Shown: positions 26,877-35,677, counted from the stretch's first letter. The stretch is 62,913 nt of DNA from Bradyrhizobium sp. C9 (GCF_002532045.1 NZ_NWTG01000035.1:1-62913); one strand, 5' to 3'. Numbers and translations are program-made. The notes: a model not told the origin generated them from the letters alone.

Positions 26877-27983
26877 GTGTCGTTCACGCTGGAAGATGAA
26901 TCCAACGGAATCCTGCCCGACCGCATGATCGCGGAGATGGCGGAGGCCGGCCTCATTCTGCCCGCCTACGACTTCGTCGAGAGCCAGATCCAGCCGGCGA
27001 GCCTCGACCTCCGCCTCGGCGATATCGCCTACCGCGTTCGCGCCAGCTTCCTGCCGGGGCCCGATGCCACCGTCGCGGAGCGGATCGACCAGCTCAAGCT
27101 GCACGAGATCGATCTCTCCGACGGCGCGGTGCTGGAGACCAATTGCGTCTACATCGTGCCGCTGCTGGAGAGCCTCGCGCTGCCGCCGGAGATCGTCGCC
27201 GCGGCCAACCCGAAGAGCTCGACCGGACGGCTCGATGTCTTCACCCGCGTGATCGCCGACGGCACCCGCCGCTTCGACATGATCGGCGCCGGCTATCACG
27301 GTCCGCTCTATGCCGAGATCTCACCGAAGACGTTTCCCGTGCTGCTGCGCGAGGGCTCGCGGCTCAGCCAGGTCCGTTTCCGGATCGGCGAGGCGACCTT
27401 GACCGCCGACGAACTCGACGCACTGCACGCCGCTGAGCGGTTGGTCGATGCCGACGATGCCGATCTCACCCACGGCGTCGCGCTCTCGGTCGATCTGTCC
27501 GGCGAGAACTCCGGCGGCTTCGTCGGCTATCGCGCCAAGCGCCACACCGGCGTGGTCGATGTCGATCGCCGCGGCGGCTATTCGGTCGAGGAATTCTGGG
27601 AGCCGATCAAGGCGCGGCCCGACGGCAGCCTGATCCTCGATCCCGGCGAGTTCTACATCCTGGCGTCGAAAGAGGCTGTGCAGGTGCCGCCGGATTACGC
27701 CGCGGAGATGGTGCCGTTCGATCCGCTGGTCGGCGAATTCCGCGTCCACTATGCCGGCTTCTTCGATCCCGGCTTCGGCTATGCGGGCGCGGGCGGCAAG
27801 GGCGCGCGCGCCGTGCTGGAAGTGCGCTCGCGCGAGGTGCCGTTCATTCTCGAGCATGGCCAGATCGTCGGCCGCCTCGTCTATGAGCGCATGCTCGAGC
27901 GTCCCGATGCGCTCTATGGCCAGCGCATCGGCTCGAACTATCAGGCGCAGGGCCTGAAGCTCTCCAAGCATTTTCGCGTGTAG
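26877..27983 (+). CDS. dcd: 2'-deoxycytidine 5'-triphosphate deaminase, double-length Dcd family
   Basis: A 368-residue dCTP deaminase, about twice the size of the classical 190-residue Dcd, made of two dUTPase-like halves. The first half has ILPDRMI, QPASLDLRLGD and the active-site segment ANPKSSTGRLDVFTRVIADG; the second has LILDPGEFYILASKE, HYAGFFDPGFGYAG and FILEHGQIVGRLVYERM. It converts dCTP to dUTP for thymidylate synthesis. It starts with GTG at 26877 behind CTGAGGGACC. It is divergent from metZ across the riboswitch leader. Confidence 0.9.
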   Translation: MSFTLEDESNGILPDRMIAEMAEAGLILPAYDFVESQIQPASLDLRLGDIAYRVRASFLPGPDATVAERIDQLKLHEIDLSDGAVLETNCVYIVPLLESLALPPEIVAAANPKSSTGRLDVFTRVIADGTRRFDMIGAGYHGPLYAEISPKTFPVLLREGSRLSQVRFRIGEATLTADELDALHAAERLVDADDADLTHGVALSVDLSGENSGGFVGYRAKRHTGVVDVDRRGGYSVEEFWEPIKARPDGSLILDPGEFYILASKEAVQVPPDYAAEMVPFDPLVGEFRVHYAGFFDPGFGYAGAGGKGARAVLEVRSREVPFILEHGQIVGRLVYERMLERPDALYGQRIGSNYQAQGLKLSKHFRV

Positions 27984-27998
27984 CGGAATTTCTCCGCT

Positions 27999-28079
27999 GT
28001 CATTCCCCGCGAAAGCGGGGAATCCAGTACGCCGCGGCTTCTCAATAGCCACCGCCGGTCCCGAGTCGGGCGATGACAG
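27999..28079. repeat. Palindromic repeat of the GTCATTCCCCGCG family
   Basis: Perfect inner hairpin ATTCCCCGC-GAAA-GCGGGGAAT followed at the far end by GGGCGATGACAG, inverted relative to the opening CTGTCATTCCC. It follows the dcd stop by 16 bases and could serve as its terminator. Confidence 0.65.
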
Positions 28080-28151
28080 CGAACATGTGTCTGGTTGCGT
28101 CGCATCTATCGCGATGACAAACTCCTGCAAAACAAGAGATCGGGAGCACGT

Positions 28152-29201
28152 ATGACTCAGGAGCAGGACGCGCGCGAAGCGCAGTGGCGGAAGTGGCGCA
28201 GCGTCGCCGATCTCTATCACGCCTTCTTCACCGGATTGATCCTCACCGTGGTGACGCGGCGCGGCACCGCCGATGCCGCCGAGTTCGTCTTCCGCGTGTT
28301 TCGCCGCCAGCAGCAGGAGCGCTTCCTGCCCGGCTTGAAGAAGCTCGGCCTCGACGGCTTGCCGCCTGCGGTCGCGGCCGCGCAATATCACTATCTCTCC
28401 AACTGGATCGGCGGCGTGCATGTCGAATACATGTACGAGACCGACCGCAAGGCCTGGATCCGCTATCCGCCGCCGCGCTGGATCTGGAAAGGCACCGCGA
28501 TCTGCGGCGTGCCCGGCGAGGTCTCGCGCGCGATGCTGCGCGGCTGGCACGCCAACAACGGCGTCGCGCTCGGCGATCTCAGGCTCGGCTTCGTCTGCAC
28601 CAAGCAGAGCGTCGACGGCCAGGACGGGCTTGAGGGCTATTACTGCGAATACGATCATCCGCTTGAGCTCGACCAGCGCCTGGTGTTCGCGCGCCATCTC
28701 GAGGCGCCGCTGTTCGACCCGAAGACCGCGCCGGCATTGCCGGTCGACAGCTGGCCGAAGCCGCGGCTGGAAAAGGCCTATCGCAACTACGCGATGGAAT
28801 ATGTGAAGACGGCCGCGCCCGTCATCGTGCAGGTGTTCGGCCCGGAGGATGCGAGCTATCTGCTGCACCTCACCGGCAAGCTGATTGGCATGCAGTATTT
28901 CGACGAGGTCGCAGCGGCGCTCGGCGGCCGCCGCGGCCGTGCGGCGGAATTTGCCGCATTCCTGCTCGCGCTGTTCGAGTCGCAGGATGATGTCGCTGAG
29001 ATCAGCGCGTCCGAGGGCCAGTTCGAGATCCGCCAGCAGGGCTGGAAGCTGATGGCCGACGTGTCCGATTATCACCCGGCCTGCGCCAGCGCCCTGACAG
29101 GCTTGTTCGAAGGGCTGGCGGCCGGCTGCGGACGGCATATTCCGGTGCATCTGAAGCCGAATGGCGCCGCCGGCGCGCCGTTCGTCTGGTCGATCGGCTA
29201 G
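28152..29201 (+). CDS. Conserved-looking protein of unknown function, 349 residues
   Basis: I do not recognise the family with certainty. It is soluble-looking, without signal peptide or membrane span. The middle is rich in aromatic and histidine residues: YHYLSNWIGGVHVEYMYETD, WIRYPPPRWIWKGT, GWHANNG, FVCTKQSV and EGYYCEYDHPLEL, which suggests a binding pocket or enzyme. The ATG at 28152 has GGGAGCACGT before it; an in-frame TTG at 28095 lacks such a site. The last 25 coding bases including the stop are copied with one mismatch at 29383-29407, across a repeat element. Upstream of a MATE exporter on the same strand, but 336 bases away. Confidence 0.75.
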   Translation: MTQEQDAREAQWRKWRSVADLYHAFFTGLILTVVTRRGTADAAEFVFRVFRRQQQERFLPGLKKLGLDGLPPAVAAAQYHYLSNWIGGVHVEYMYETDRKAWIRYPPPRWIWKGTAICGVPGEVSRAMLRGWHANNGVALGDLRLGFVCTKQSVDGQDGLEGYYCEYDHPLELDQRLVFARHLEAPLFDPKTAPALPVDSWPKPRLEKAYRNYAMEYVKTAAPVIVQVFGPEDASYLLHLTGKLIGMQYFDEVAAALGGRRGRAAEFAAFLLALFESQDDVAEISASEGQFEIRQQGWKLMADVSDYHPACASALTGLFEGLAAGCGRHIPVHLKPNGAAGAPFVWSIG

Positions 29202-29407
29202 ACACAGATCACCCTCCCCTGGAGGGGGAGGGTCGGCTCACAGCGAGCGAAGCGAGATGTGAGGCGGGGTGGGGTGATCTCTCCACTCAGGCAGCGCCCG
29301 ATATGAGAAACCTTCACCCCACCTCGGTTCGCATTTCATGCGAACCGATCCTCCCCCTCCAGGGGAGGATGACCTGTATCTAGCCGTTCGTGTGGTCGAT
29401 CGGCTAG
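29177..29407. repeat. MITE-like palindromic element flanked by 25-bp direct repeats
   Basis: The element (29202-29382, 181 bases) has terminal inverted repeats of about 30 bases with three mismatches (cores TCCCCTGGAGGGGGAG and CTCCCCCTCCAGGGGA). On both sides stands GCCGTTCGT-c/g-TGGTCGATCGGCTAG, at 29177-29201 and 29383-29407, identical but for one base; the left copy is the end of the upstream gene with its stop codon. That is the form expected of an insertion with target duplication. Same repeat family as the DUF559 locus. Confidence 0.7.
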
Positions 29408-29537
29408 GTCAGAGGTTCATCCGGATTCACCTGCAATCGCGCAGGCCCCCCTTGCGTCCCGCGCACGTGGAATCCGCGTTCGCCATGGTAGGGAAACACC
29501 ATGGCGCGGCTCCCGAAGATCGCGCGTGGGAGTAGAA

Positions 29538-30980
29538 ATGTCCGATCTCGGCCTCGCCGAAATACCTGTCGACGAACAAGAACGGCCGCTGCCGCCGCCG
29601 GTCACGAGACCCGCGCGCAACGCGCTGCTCGACGGGCCGATCTTGCGCACGCTGTTGTGGCTGGCGTGGCCGAACGTGATCGCGCTTTCCGCCGGCACCT
29701 GCGTGGTGATCGCGGAGACCTCCTATATCGGCCGGCTCGGCGTCGAATCGCTCGCGGCGATGGCGTTGGTGTTTCCCTGCGTGATCCTGACCATGACGAT
29801 GTCCGGCGGCGCGATGGGCGGCGGTGTCGCGTCCGCAATTGCGCGCGCGCTCGGTGCCGGCGAGATCGAGCGCGCCTCGACCCTTGCCATGCATGCGCTG
29901 CTGATCGGATTGACGTTCGGCGCCACCTTCATGCTGGGGATGCTGATCTTCGGCCCGCGCCTGCTTGAATTGCTCGGCGGCCGCGGCAACGTGCTGGCGA
30001 ACGCGATCGCCTATTCGCAAATCTTTTTCGGCGGCGCGATCCTGCCCTGGCTGATGAACACGATGGCCGGCATCCTGCGCGGCACCGGCAACATGAAGCT
30101 GCCGTCGACCATGATCCTGTCCTCGGCGGTGTGCCAGATCATTCTCGGCGGCACGCTCGGGCTCGGCCTCGGGCCTGTGCCGCAATTCGGCATGCGCGGC
30201 GTCGCGGCGGGTTCGCTGATCGCCTATTCGATCAGCATCAGCGTGATGAGCTGGTATCTGTTCTCGGGCCGCGCCCGCGTGAAGCCGAAGCTCAAGGGGT
30301 TGCGCGTGCAATGGGCGATGTTCATCGACATCCTCAGGGTCGGCGCGGTCTCCTGCTTCTCGCCGCTGCAATCGGTTTTGACGATCTCGATCTTCACCCA
30401 CATGCTGGCGCAGTTCGGCACCGCGGTGCTCGCCGGTTACGGCATCGGCGCGCGGCTCGAATTCATGCTGACCTCGGTCGCGTTCGCGGTCGGCATCGCC
30501 TCGGTGCCGATGATCGGCATGGCCGTCGGCGCCGAGCGCGTCGCGCGTGCCCGGCGCATCGCCTGGACTGCGGGCACGATGTCGTTCCTCGCGGTCGGCG
30601 TGGTCGGCAGCTTCATCGCCGTCTTCCCCGACCTCTGGGTCAACCTGTTCACCAACGATCCGCATGTGCGGGCGACCAGCCATCAGTACCTGTCGACCGC
30701 CGCGCCGATGTACGCCTTCATCGGCCTCGCGATGTCGATGTATTTCTCCTCGCAGGGCGCTGCGAAGGTGCTGGGTCCGGTGCTGGCGCAGACCGCGCGG
30801 CTGATCTTCATCGGCACCGGCGGCTGGTGGCTGTCCACGCATGAGGCGAGTGCGCAGGATTTCTTCACACTCGCCGCCGCATCGATGGGCGTGCTCGGCG
30901 TGCTGTCCTGCCTCAGCGTGATCCTGACACGCTGGGGCAAGTCTGCACCGGTCGCCGAGGCGCAGCCGGCGTTGTCTTAA
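29538..30980 (+). CDS. MATE family efflux transporter
   Basis: A 480-residue inner-membrane cation-drug antiporter with two repeated six-helix halves: ILRTLLWLAWPNVIALSAGTC and SYIGRLGVESLAAMALVFPC in the first, LQSVLTISIFTHMLAQFGTAVLAGYGIGARLEFM in the second. This spacing and the GYGIGARLE motif are typical of MATE proteins. The ATG at 29538 has GGGAGTAGAA before it; an in-frame GTG four codons earlier is possible. Drug or metabolite exported cannot be inferred. Confidence 0.92.
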   Translation: MSDLGLAEIPVDEQERPLPPPVTRPARNALLDGPILRTLLWLAWPNVIALSAGTCVVIAETSYIGRLGVESLAAMALVFPCVILTMTMSGGAMGGGVASAIARALGAGEIERASTLAMHALLIGLTFGATFMLGMLIFGPRLLELLGGRGNVLANAIAYSQIFFGGAILPWLMNTMAGILRGTGNMKLPSTMILSSAVCQIILGGTLGLGLGPVPQFGMRGVAAGSLIAYSISISVMSWYLFSGRARVKPKLKGLRVQWAMFIDILRVGAVSCFSPLQSVLTISIFTHMLAQFGTAVLAGYGIGARLEFMLTSVAFAVGIASVPMIGMAVGAERVARARRIAWTAGTMSFLAVGVVGSFIAVFPDLWVNLFTNDPHVRATSHQYLSTAAPMYAFIGLAMSMYFSSQGAAKVLGPVLAQTARLIFIGTGGWWLSTHEASAQDFFTLAAASMGVLGVLSCLSVILTRWGKSAPVAEAQPALS

Positions 30981-31007
30981 GCTATTGGACCGGTCATCCT
31001 GTTTCTC

Positions 31008-31114
31008 CCCGCCCTGCTGAGGTGCGAGCTCTTGCGAGCCTCGAAGGATGGGCGGCCACAGTCGGGCCGTCGACCCTTCGAGACGCGCGCAAGTGCGCGC
31101 GCCTCAGGGTGACG
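31008..31114. repeat. Palindromic repeat with GCCTCGAAGG / CCTTCGAGAC arms
   Basis: CTGCTGAGGTGCGAGCTCTTGCG...CCTCGAAGGATGGG is followed by an inverted relative ACCCTTCGAGACGCGCGCAAGTGCGCGCGCCTCAGG. It lies between convergent MATE and SRPBCC genes and could terminate both. Confidence 0.6.
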
Positions 31115-31127
31115 GTGATAGGGTTGA

Positions 31128-31544
31128 TCACGCCGCGTTCTTGTCCCTGGCCGACCGGGCCTGTGCGGCCTGCATCGCCGCCGCACCGAGGTCCATCTGC
31201 GCGTCCATGTAGGGCGCGATCTCGTGCGGCAGCACATCGGCGATCCACACCACCCGGCAGCGCGCGTCACCCTCGGCAAACACCTGCACCGAGGCGGAAT
31301 GCTGCTTCACCCGCTCGCTGGTGATCGCATAGACCAGCCGACGTCGCGTGTCGTCGCAATCGACCAGCGTCTCGCGCGCCACGGTGCCGTTGGCGAAGCT
31401 GACGGTGCGGACGTCGCCGTTGCGTTGCGTGTCGGTGACGAAGCCCGGCACCAGCCGCGTATGCAGCGCGCCGAAATCGCGCAGTGCGTCCCAGACATGA
31501 TCGGCCGGCGCGTCGATCGGGATGTCCTTGTGAATCGAAGCCAT
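31128..31544 (-). CDS. SRPBCC (START-like, polyketide cyclase) family protein
   Basis: A 138-residue cytosolic protein with the helix-grip start IHKDIPIDAPADHVWDALRDFG, a beta-rich centre (RRRLVYAITS) and a C-terminal helix. Such proteins bind hydrophobic ligands; no specific function can be assigned. It follows the VOC gene by 36 bases on the same strand, so both may be one transcript. Confidence 0.85.
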   Translation of the reverse strand: MASIHKDIPIDAPADHVWDALRDFGALHTRLVPGFVTDTQRNGDVRTVSFANGTVARETLVDCDDTRRRLVYAITSERVKQHSASVQVFAEGDARCRVVWIADVLPHEIAPYMDAQMDLGAAAMQAAQARSARDKNAA

Positions 31545-31580
31545 GGAATGTGGTCCTTTGATCAGAATGACGATTGAGAT

Positions 31581-31940
31581 TTAGCTCGACACCGCCTCGA
31601 CATTGTTGCCGTCGGGGTCGAGCAGGAACGCCGCGTAGTAGGTCGGGCTGTAATCCTTGCGATGGCCTGCCGCGCCGTTGTCCCTGCCGCCGGCCTTCAG
31701 GCCCTCGGTGTGGAACGTCTTGATCGCGTCGTGGCTCGGGGCGCGGAACGCGATGTGGGCGCCACCCTGCGCCTTGCCCTTGTGCAGATGCAGCCAGAGC
31801 GCGGGCTCGCCCTTCGGGCCGAAGCCCGCGCCGCTGTCGTCGCGCGAGCACAGCACGAAGCCGAGCGGCGCCAGCACCGCGGTGTAGAAGCGCACGCTGG
31901 CGTCGAGGTCGGCGACGCGCAATCCGATGTGATCGTACAT
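31581..31940 (-). CDS. VOC (glyoxalase/bleomycin resistance) family protein
   Basis: A 119-residue vicinal-oxygen-chelate protein: MYDHIGLRVADLDASVRFYTAVLAPLGF at the N-terminus, a central LWLHLHKG and the C-terminal AAFLLDPDGNNVEAV. Potential metal ligands are His4, the histidine of LHLH and the last Glu. Substrate not predictable. Ribosome site GGAGACCCCATC near the ATG at 31940. Confidence 0.88.
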   Translation of the reverse strand: MYDHIGLRVADLDASVRFYTAVLAPLGFVLCSRDDSGAGFGPKGEPALWLHLHKGKAQGGAHIAFRAPSHDAIKTFHTEGLKAGGRDNGAAGHRKDYSPTYYAAFLLDPDGNNVEAVSS

Positions 31941-31996
31941 GATGGGGTCTCCAGTCGTTGGGCGCGTCGACGGACGCGCGGACCGGAAGAACCTAA

Positions 31997-32848
31997 CTAT
32001 TGCAGCGCAAGGCGTTCTTGGAAAATCTTGCGGTCGCCGCGGGAGTCTCCGCGGAATTCCTGGCGGAATTTCAGCGGCGAGGCGCCGGCGGCGCGGTGGA
32101 AGCTGCGCACGAAATTGGAGAGATCGCCAAAGCCGACCTCATAGGCGATGTCGGTGACCGGGCTGTCGTCGTCCACCAGCCGTCTTGCCGCATGACGCAG
32201 CCGCGAGCGCACCAGATATTGATGCGGAGTCACGCCGAGCACCGCGGAAAACAGCCGCAGGAAATGGAAGGTGCTCAGGCCGGCCTGCTCCGCGGCATCG
32301 TCGAGATCGATCTGGTGGTGTGAATTGGCGTCGATCCACAGCGCCGCTTCAACTGCGCGGCGGCGGTCGCGCAGGCCGGCGGTGAGGGGCTTTGCCTTGC
32401 GATCGGACACCAGCTCGACAAGGCGGCTGGCGAGCAGGTGGCCGACCTCATCGAGGCCGACGTCGCTGTTGCCAGCTGCCGCCGTTTGGGCGAGCTCGCC
32501 GATCACCATCAATTCGGGCAGCGGCGGCACCGAGCCGACCTGCCAGACCGAGGTGCGGTCGCCGATGGTCTCGACCAGCTCCGGGTCGAGGAAGAACGAC
32601 AGGCATTCGTCGCCGACCACATGGTCGTGCGTGCAGGTGTATTCATCGCCGGGATGGCCGACCAGGATCGAGCCGGCCACCAGCTCATGGAAGCGGCCGC
32701 GGCAATGGCAGCCGAAGCTGCCGCTGCGCACATAGGACACGGAATGGCAGGCGAACTGTTCGACGAACGGCTTGTCGCCGGGCTCCGCCGTGCAGCGAAA
32801 CTCGTTCACCGTGATGCGATCGCGCTGCAACAGCGTGGTCCGGGTCAT
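31997..32848 (-). CDS. AraC family transcriptional regulator
   Basis: A 283-residue regulator: an N-terminal cupin-like sensing region (SYVRSGSFGCHCRGRFHELVAGSILVGHPGDEY) and a C-terminal pair of helix-turn-helix motifs, ALWIDANSHHQIDLDDAAEQAGLSTFHFLRLFSAVLG and RLVDDDSPVTDIAYEVGFGDLSNFVRSFHRAAGASP. It lies 9 bases after the ogt stop and 56 before the VOC gene, so ogt, araC, VOC and SRPBCC may form one minus-strand unit. The several cysteines and histidines in the sensing half are notable. Confidence 0.9.
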   Translation of the reverse strand: MTRTTLLQRDRITVNEFRCTAEPGDKPFVEQFACHSVSYVRSGSFGCHCRGRFHELVAGSILVGHPGDEYTCTHDHVVGDECLSFFLDPELVETIGDRTSVWQVGSVPPLPELMVIGELAQTAAAGNSDVGLDEVGHLLASRLVELVSDRKAKPLTAGLRDRRRAVEAALWIDANSHHQIDLDDAAEQAGLSTFHFLRLFSAVLGVTPHQYLVRSRLRHAARRLVDDDSPVTDIAYEVGFGDLSNFVRSFHRAAGASPLKFRQEFRGDSRGDRKIFQERLALQ

Positions 32849-32857
32849 ACTCCAGAT

Positions 32858-33436
32858 TTAGGCTTGCGGTCGGGGCCGTGCAACGGGCAGCAGCACGTCG
32901 AACAAGGTCTTGCTGGTGGTCGGCTGGGCCCCTTCGATCGAGAGCAGCCGCCGCTTGGAGACGCTGCCGCCGTTTTGCGAGATCCGGTCGGCATAGTGGC
33001 CCGCCTCGAGCACGCGGTGGCAGGGCACGATGATCATGAAGGGATTGCGGCCGAGCGCCTGCGCCACCGAATAGACTGCGCCGGACGCACGCAGGGCGCT
33101 CGCCACCTCGTCATAGGTCCGGGTCTCGCCGCGGGGAATGCGGCGCACCGCCTCGTAGACGCGCTGGTTGAAGGCCGGGATGCTGCTGATGTCGAGCGCA
33201 ACGCTTGTGAGATCGGCGTTGCCGCCGCGCAGGATCGCCGCAATGCCCTCGATCGCGACCTCGATCTCCTCGGGGGGCCGCAGCTCGCGCGCGTCGGGGT
33301 AGTTCTGGAACAACCGTTTGCGGGTTTCGATTTCGCGGAGCTCGGGAAGCTGGACCCCGGCAATGCCGGCTTCGCCCCATGCGATGCCGCATCGGCCGAT
33401 TGCCGTGTCGAAAATGGTATACCCACGCCCCGCCAT
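32858..33436 (-). CDS. ogt: Methylated-DNA--protein-cysteine S-methyltransferase
   Basis: A 192-residue suicide repair enzyme that removes alkyl groups from O6-alkylguanine. The catalytic motif IIVPCHRV (Cys139) and the DNA-contact helix PAFNQRVYEAVRRIPRGETRTYDEVA are present. The start ATG at 33436 (MAGRGYTIFDT) aligns with the family; an ATG nine codons upstream (33463) is an alternative with no better ribosome site. The adjacent AraC regulator is not an Ada fusion, but the pairing of repair enzyme and AraC protein recalls Ada. Confidence 0.9.
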   Translation of the reverse strand: MAGRGYTIFDTAIGRCGIAWGEAGIAGVQLPELREIETRKRLFQNYPDARELRPPEEIEVAIEGIAAILRGGNADLTSVALDISSIPAFNQRVYEAVRRIPRGETRTYDEVASALRASGAVYSVAQALGRNPFMIIVPCHRVLEAGHYADRISQNGGSVSKRRLLSIEGAQPTTSKTLFDVLLPVARPRPQA

Positions 33437-33636
33437 GACGCGACCAACCCCCACAACGATCATAACATCGTCGCGGTCCGGCGCATCCGGAATCTTGACG
33501 ATTGGTTAAGCATGTTGCGGCCGGCGCTGTGTGACCTCGACAACGTCCGGTCACGCATCCTCCGGTCACGCATCTTAAAGGCTTTGCCAGCTATCTGGTC
33601 GCCGGCATGCTGCTCCAAAAGACGATCAGCGGAACG

Positions 33637-35157
33637 ATGACCAGCACGAGCGCCGAAGCCGCGGCCGGCAGCGCAGGCATGGTCGGCCGCGCCAGCGGGC
33701 GTGTTCACCCGCTCTTCGCGTTGCTGCTGCTGGCGCTGGTCTTGCGCGTTGCGGCCGCGGTCTGGCCCAACGTGATCTATCCCGACGAGACCTATCAGTA
33801 TCTCGAGCCGGCGTGGCGGATGCTCGGCCATGACGGCATCTTGACGTGGGAATGGCGCGACGGCATTCGCGGCTGGTTGCTGCCGACCTTGATGGCCGGG
33901 CCGGTTGCCCTCGGCGATGCGATTGCCCCTGCCGGCGCAGGTGCGTTCCTGGTGCCGCGTCTGATCGCCGCATGCGCGTCGCTGTCGATCGTGGCAAGCG
34001 CCTGGTTCCTCGGCGCACGGATCTCGCGCACCCATGCCGTCGTCACGGCCTTCGCGGCCGCGATCTGGTTTGAATTGATCATGCTCGCGCCGCATACATT
34101 GGGCGAGCCGCTGGCGACAGCGCTCATCGTTCCGGCAGCGCTGCTCATCACCGATGGTCCGTCACCGCGGCGTCTGTCGATCGGCGGCGCCTTGCTCGCC
34201 TTCGCCTTTGTCTGCCGCTTCCAGTTTGCGCCGGCCATCGCCGTGCTGGCCCTCGGGGCCTGCTGGACGCGCTGGCGAAACTTGGTTCCGCTGGTCGCCG
34301 GCGGGCTGGTTGCGCTGTTGATCGCGGCCGCGATCGACCTTGCGCATGGCAGCGTGCCGTTCGCGTGGCTGATCGCCAATATCAGGGAAAACCTTGTCCA
34401 CGATCGCGCCATCGAATTCGGCGTGTCGCCGCCGTCGGCCTATCTGATCGACTTCATGACCGTGTGGTCGGTGGCGATCCTGCTTCCGCTCGCTGCGATC
34501 TGGCGTGGCTGGCGGCACGCACCGCTGCTCGCGACGGCGGCGCTGGTCAACCTCGTCTTCCACAGCCTGATCGCGCACAAGGAATACCGCTTCATCTTCC
34601 TGTCGGTGGTGCTGTTCACCATCGTCGCGGCGCTGGGATCGGCCGATTGGGTGCAATGGCTGCGTGCAAGACACAAATGGCGCCGCTGGGCATTGCCGAT
34701 CGTCCTCGGCGGCTGGGCGCTGCTGTCGGTGGCGCTGGCCGGCACCAGCGACGAGATGCGCGAGTACTGGACCCGCGGCGTCGGCGCAGCGCGGCTTGCG
34801 GCTGAGCTGCGCCGCGATCCGCAGATGTGCGGCCTTGCGCTTTACGACGTTCGCTTCCAGCAATTGCCGGGGCGGGAGCGATTGGTCGGCCCGGTGCCGC
34901 TCTATGCGCTGCAGCCCGCCGATCCGCTCGCCGAGCTGATCCTGCCGCCGCTGCTGCTGCGGGCGACCCAGCCGGCCTTCAACCGCATCCTTGCGCGGCC
35001 CGAGGCCGCAGGCGATCTGCCGGCGGATTTTTCACGGCAAAGCTGTGCCCGCGTCGGCTTCAGCGACGCCTGCATCTATGCACGCGGCGGAAGCTGCGAC
35101 GCATCCACCGCTGCGCCCTTTGTCATCAATGACGTGCTCGTGAGGATGGGCTGGTAG
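33637..35157 (+). CDS. GT22 (Alg9/PIG-B-like) mannosyltransferase-type membrane protein
   Basis: A 506-residue multi-pass membrane glycosyltransferase. Two signatures of family GT22 are clear: the luminal/periplasmic loop YPDETYQYLEPAW (residues 48-60, with Asp-Glu as catalytic acids) and HKEYRFIFL (314-322). These are best known from eukaryotic dolichol-mannosyl transferases such as ALG9 and PIG-B. Between them are many hydrophobic segments and a soluble C-terminal region follows. It would move a sugar from a polyprenyl phosphate to a cell-envelope acceptor. Starts at 33637 or at the ATG ten codons earlier (33607). No other glycan genes lie nearby. Confidence 0.75.
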   Translation: MTSTSAEAAAGSAGMVGRASGRVHPLFALLLLALVLRVAAAVWPNVIYPDETYQYLEPAWRMLGHDGILTWEWRDGIRGWLLPTLMAGPVALGDAIAPAGAGAFLVPRLIAACASLSIVASAWFLGARISRTHAVVTAFAAAIWFELIMLAPHTLGEPLATALIVPAALLITDGPSPRRLSIGGALLAFAFVCRFQFAPAIAVLALGACWTRWRNLVPLVAGGLVALLIAAAIDLAHGSVPFAWLIANIRENLVHDRAIEFGVSPPSAYLIDFMTVWSVAILLPLAAIWRGWRHAPLLATAALVNLVFHSLIAHKEYRFIFLSVVLFTIVAALGSADWVQWLRARHKWRRWALPIVLGGWALLSVALAGTSDEMREYWTRGVGAARLAAELRRDPQMCGLALYDVRFQQLPGRERLVGPVPLYALQPADPLAELILPPLLLRATQPAFNRILARPEAAGDLPADFSRQSCARVGFSDACIYARGGSCDASTAAPFVINDVLVRMGW

Positions 35158-35264
35158 CGGGCGGCGATGCGGCGATCGGTGTCAATGCGCGCTTGATCCT
35201 CTGCCTCGGGCCGGGCTATGGTCCGGCGGTCGCACCCACGGGGCGACCTCAAGCAATTGAGATC

Positions 35265-35338
35265 GCGGGCGTAGTTCAATGGTAGAACGGCAGCTTCCCA
35301 AGCTGCATACGAGGGTTCGATTCCCTTCGCCCGCTCCA
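35265..35338 (+). tRNA. tRNA-Gly(CCC) with encoded CCA
   Basis: Acceptor GCGGGCG / CGCCCGC, D arm GTTC-AATGGTA-GAAC, anticodon stem GCAGC / GCTGC with loop TTCCCAA (anticodon CCC), T arm AGGGTTCGATTCCCT-like, discriminator T and CCA at 35336-35338. All cloverleaf parts pair. Reads GGG codons. Confidence 0.95.
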
Positions 35339-35413
35339 GTCCCAAAGCTATATTGCAAGGGACGATCTTGTCGGCGAGACGATGTATTTCTCGGCAATAG
35401 CGGGAGACTAGAC

Positions 35414-35677
35414 GTGAGGTTGCTTGGAGCGCTGCTGCTCGCGCTGGGCGCGCTTTGCGCGACGAAGCCGGCGTCGGCACAAATGTATGATCCTCGCTAT
35501 CCAGTCTGCATGCGTGTTTACGGGGAACTGGTCGGCGATCGAATGGATTGTATCTTCATGTCGATGCAGGAGTGCCAGGCCAGCGCTGCGGGGAATCCGG
35601 CAACCTGCCTGGTTAACCCCTTTTATGCGCCAAGTAATGCGCCAAGGCCGGTGCGTCCCGGCAAGCCTGAACGATGA
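35414..35677 (+). CDS. DUF3551 family small exported protein
   Basis: An 87-residue exported protein of a family abundant in Bradyrhizobium. The signal peptide (VRLLGALLLALGALCATKPASA|Q) precedes MYDPRYPVCMRVYG, CIFMSMQECQASAAGNPATCLVNPFY, with four cysteines likely forming disulfides in the periplasm. GTG start at 35414 behind CGGGAGACTAGAC; the longer reading that runs through the tRNA is rejected. Function unknown. Confidence 0.85.
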   Translation: MRLLGALLLALGALCATKPASAQMYDPRYPVCMRVYGELVGDRMDCIFMSMQECQASAAGNPATCLVNPFYAPSNAPRPVRPGKPER

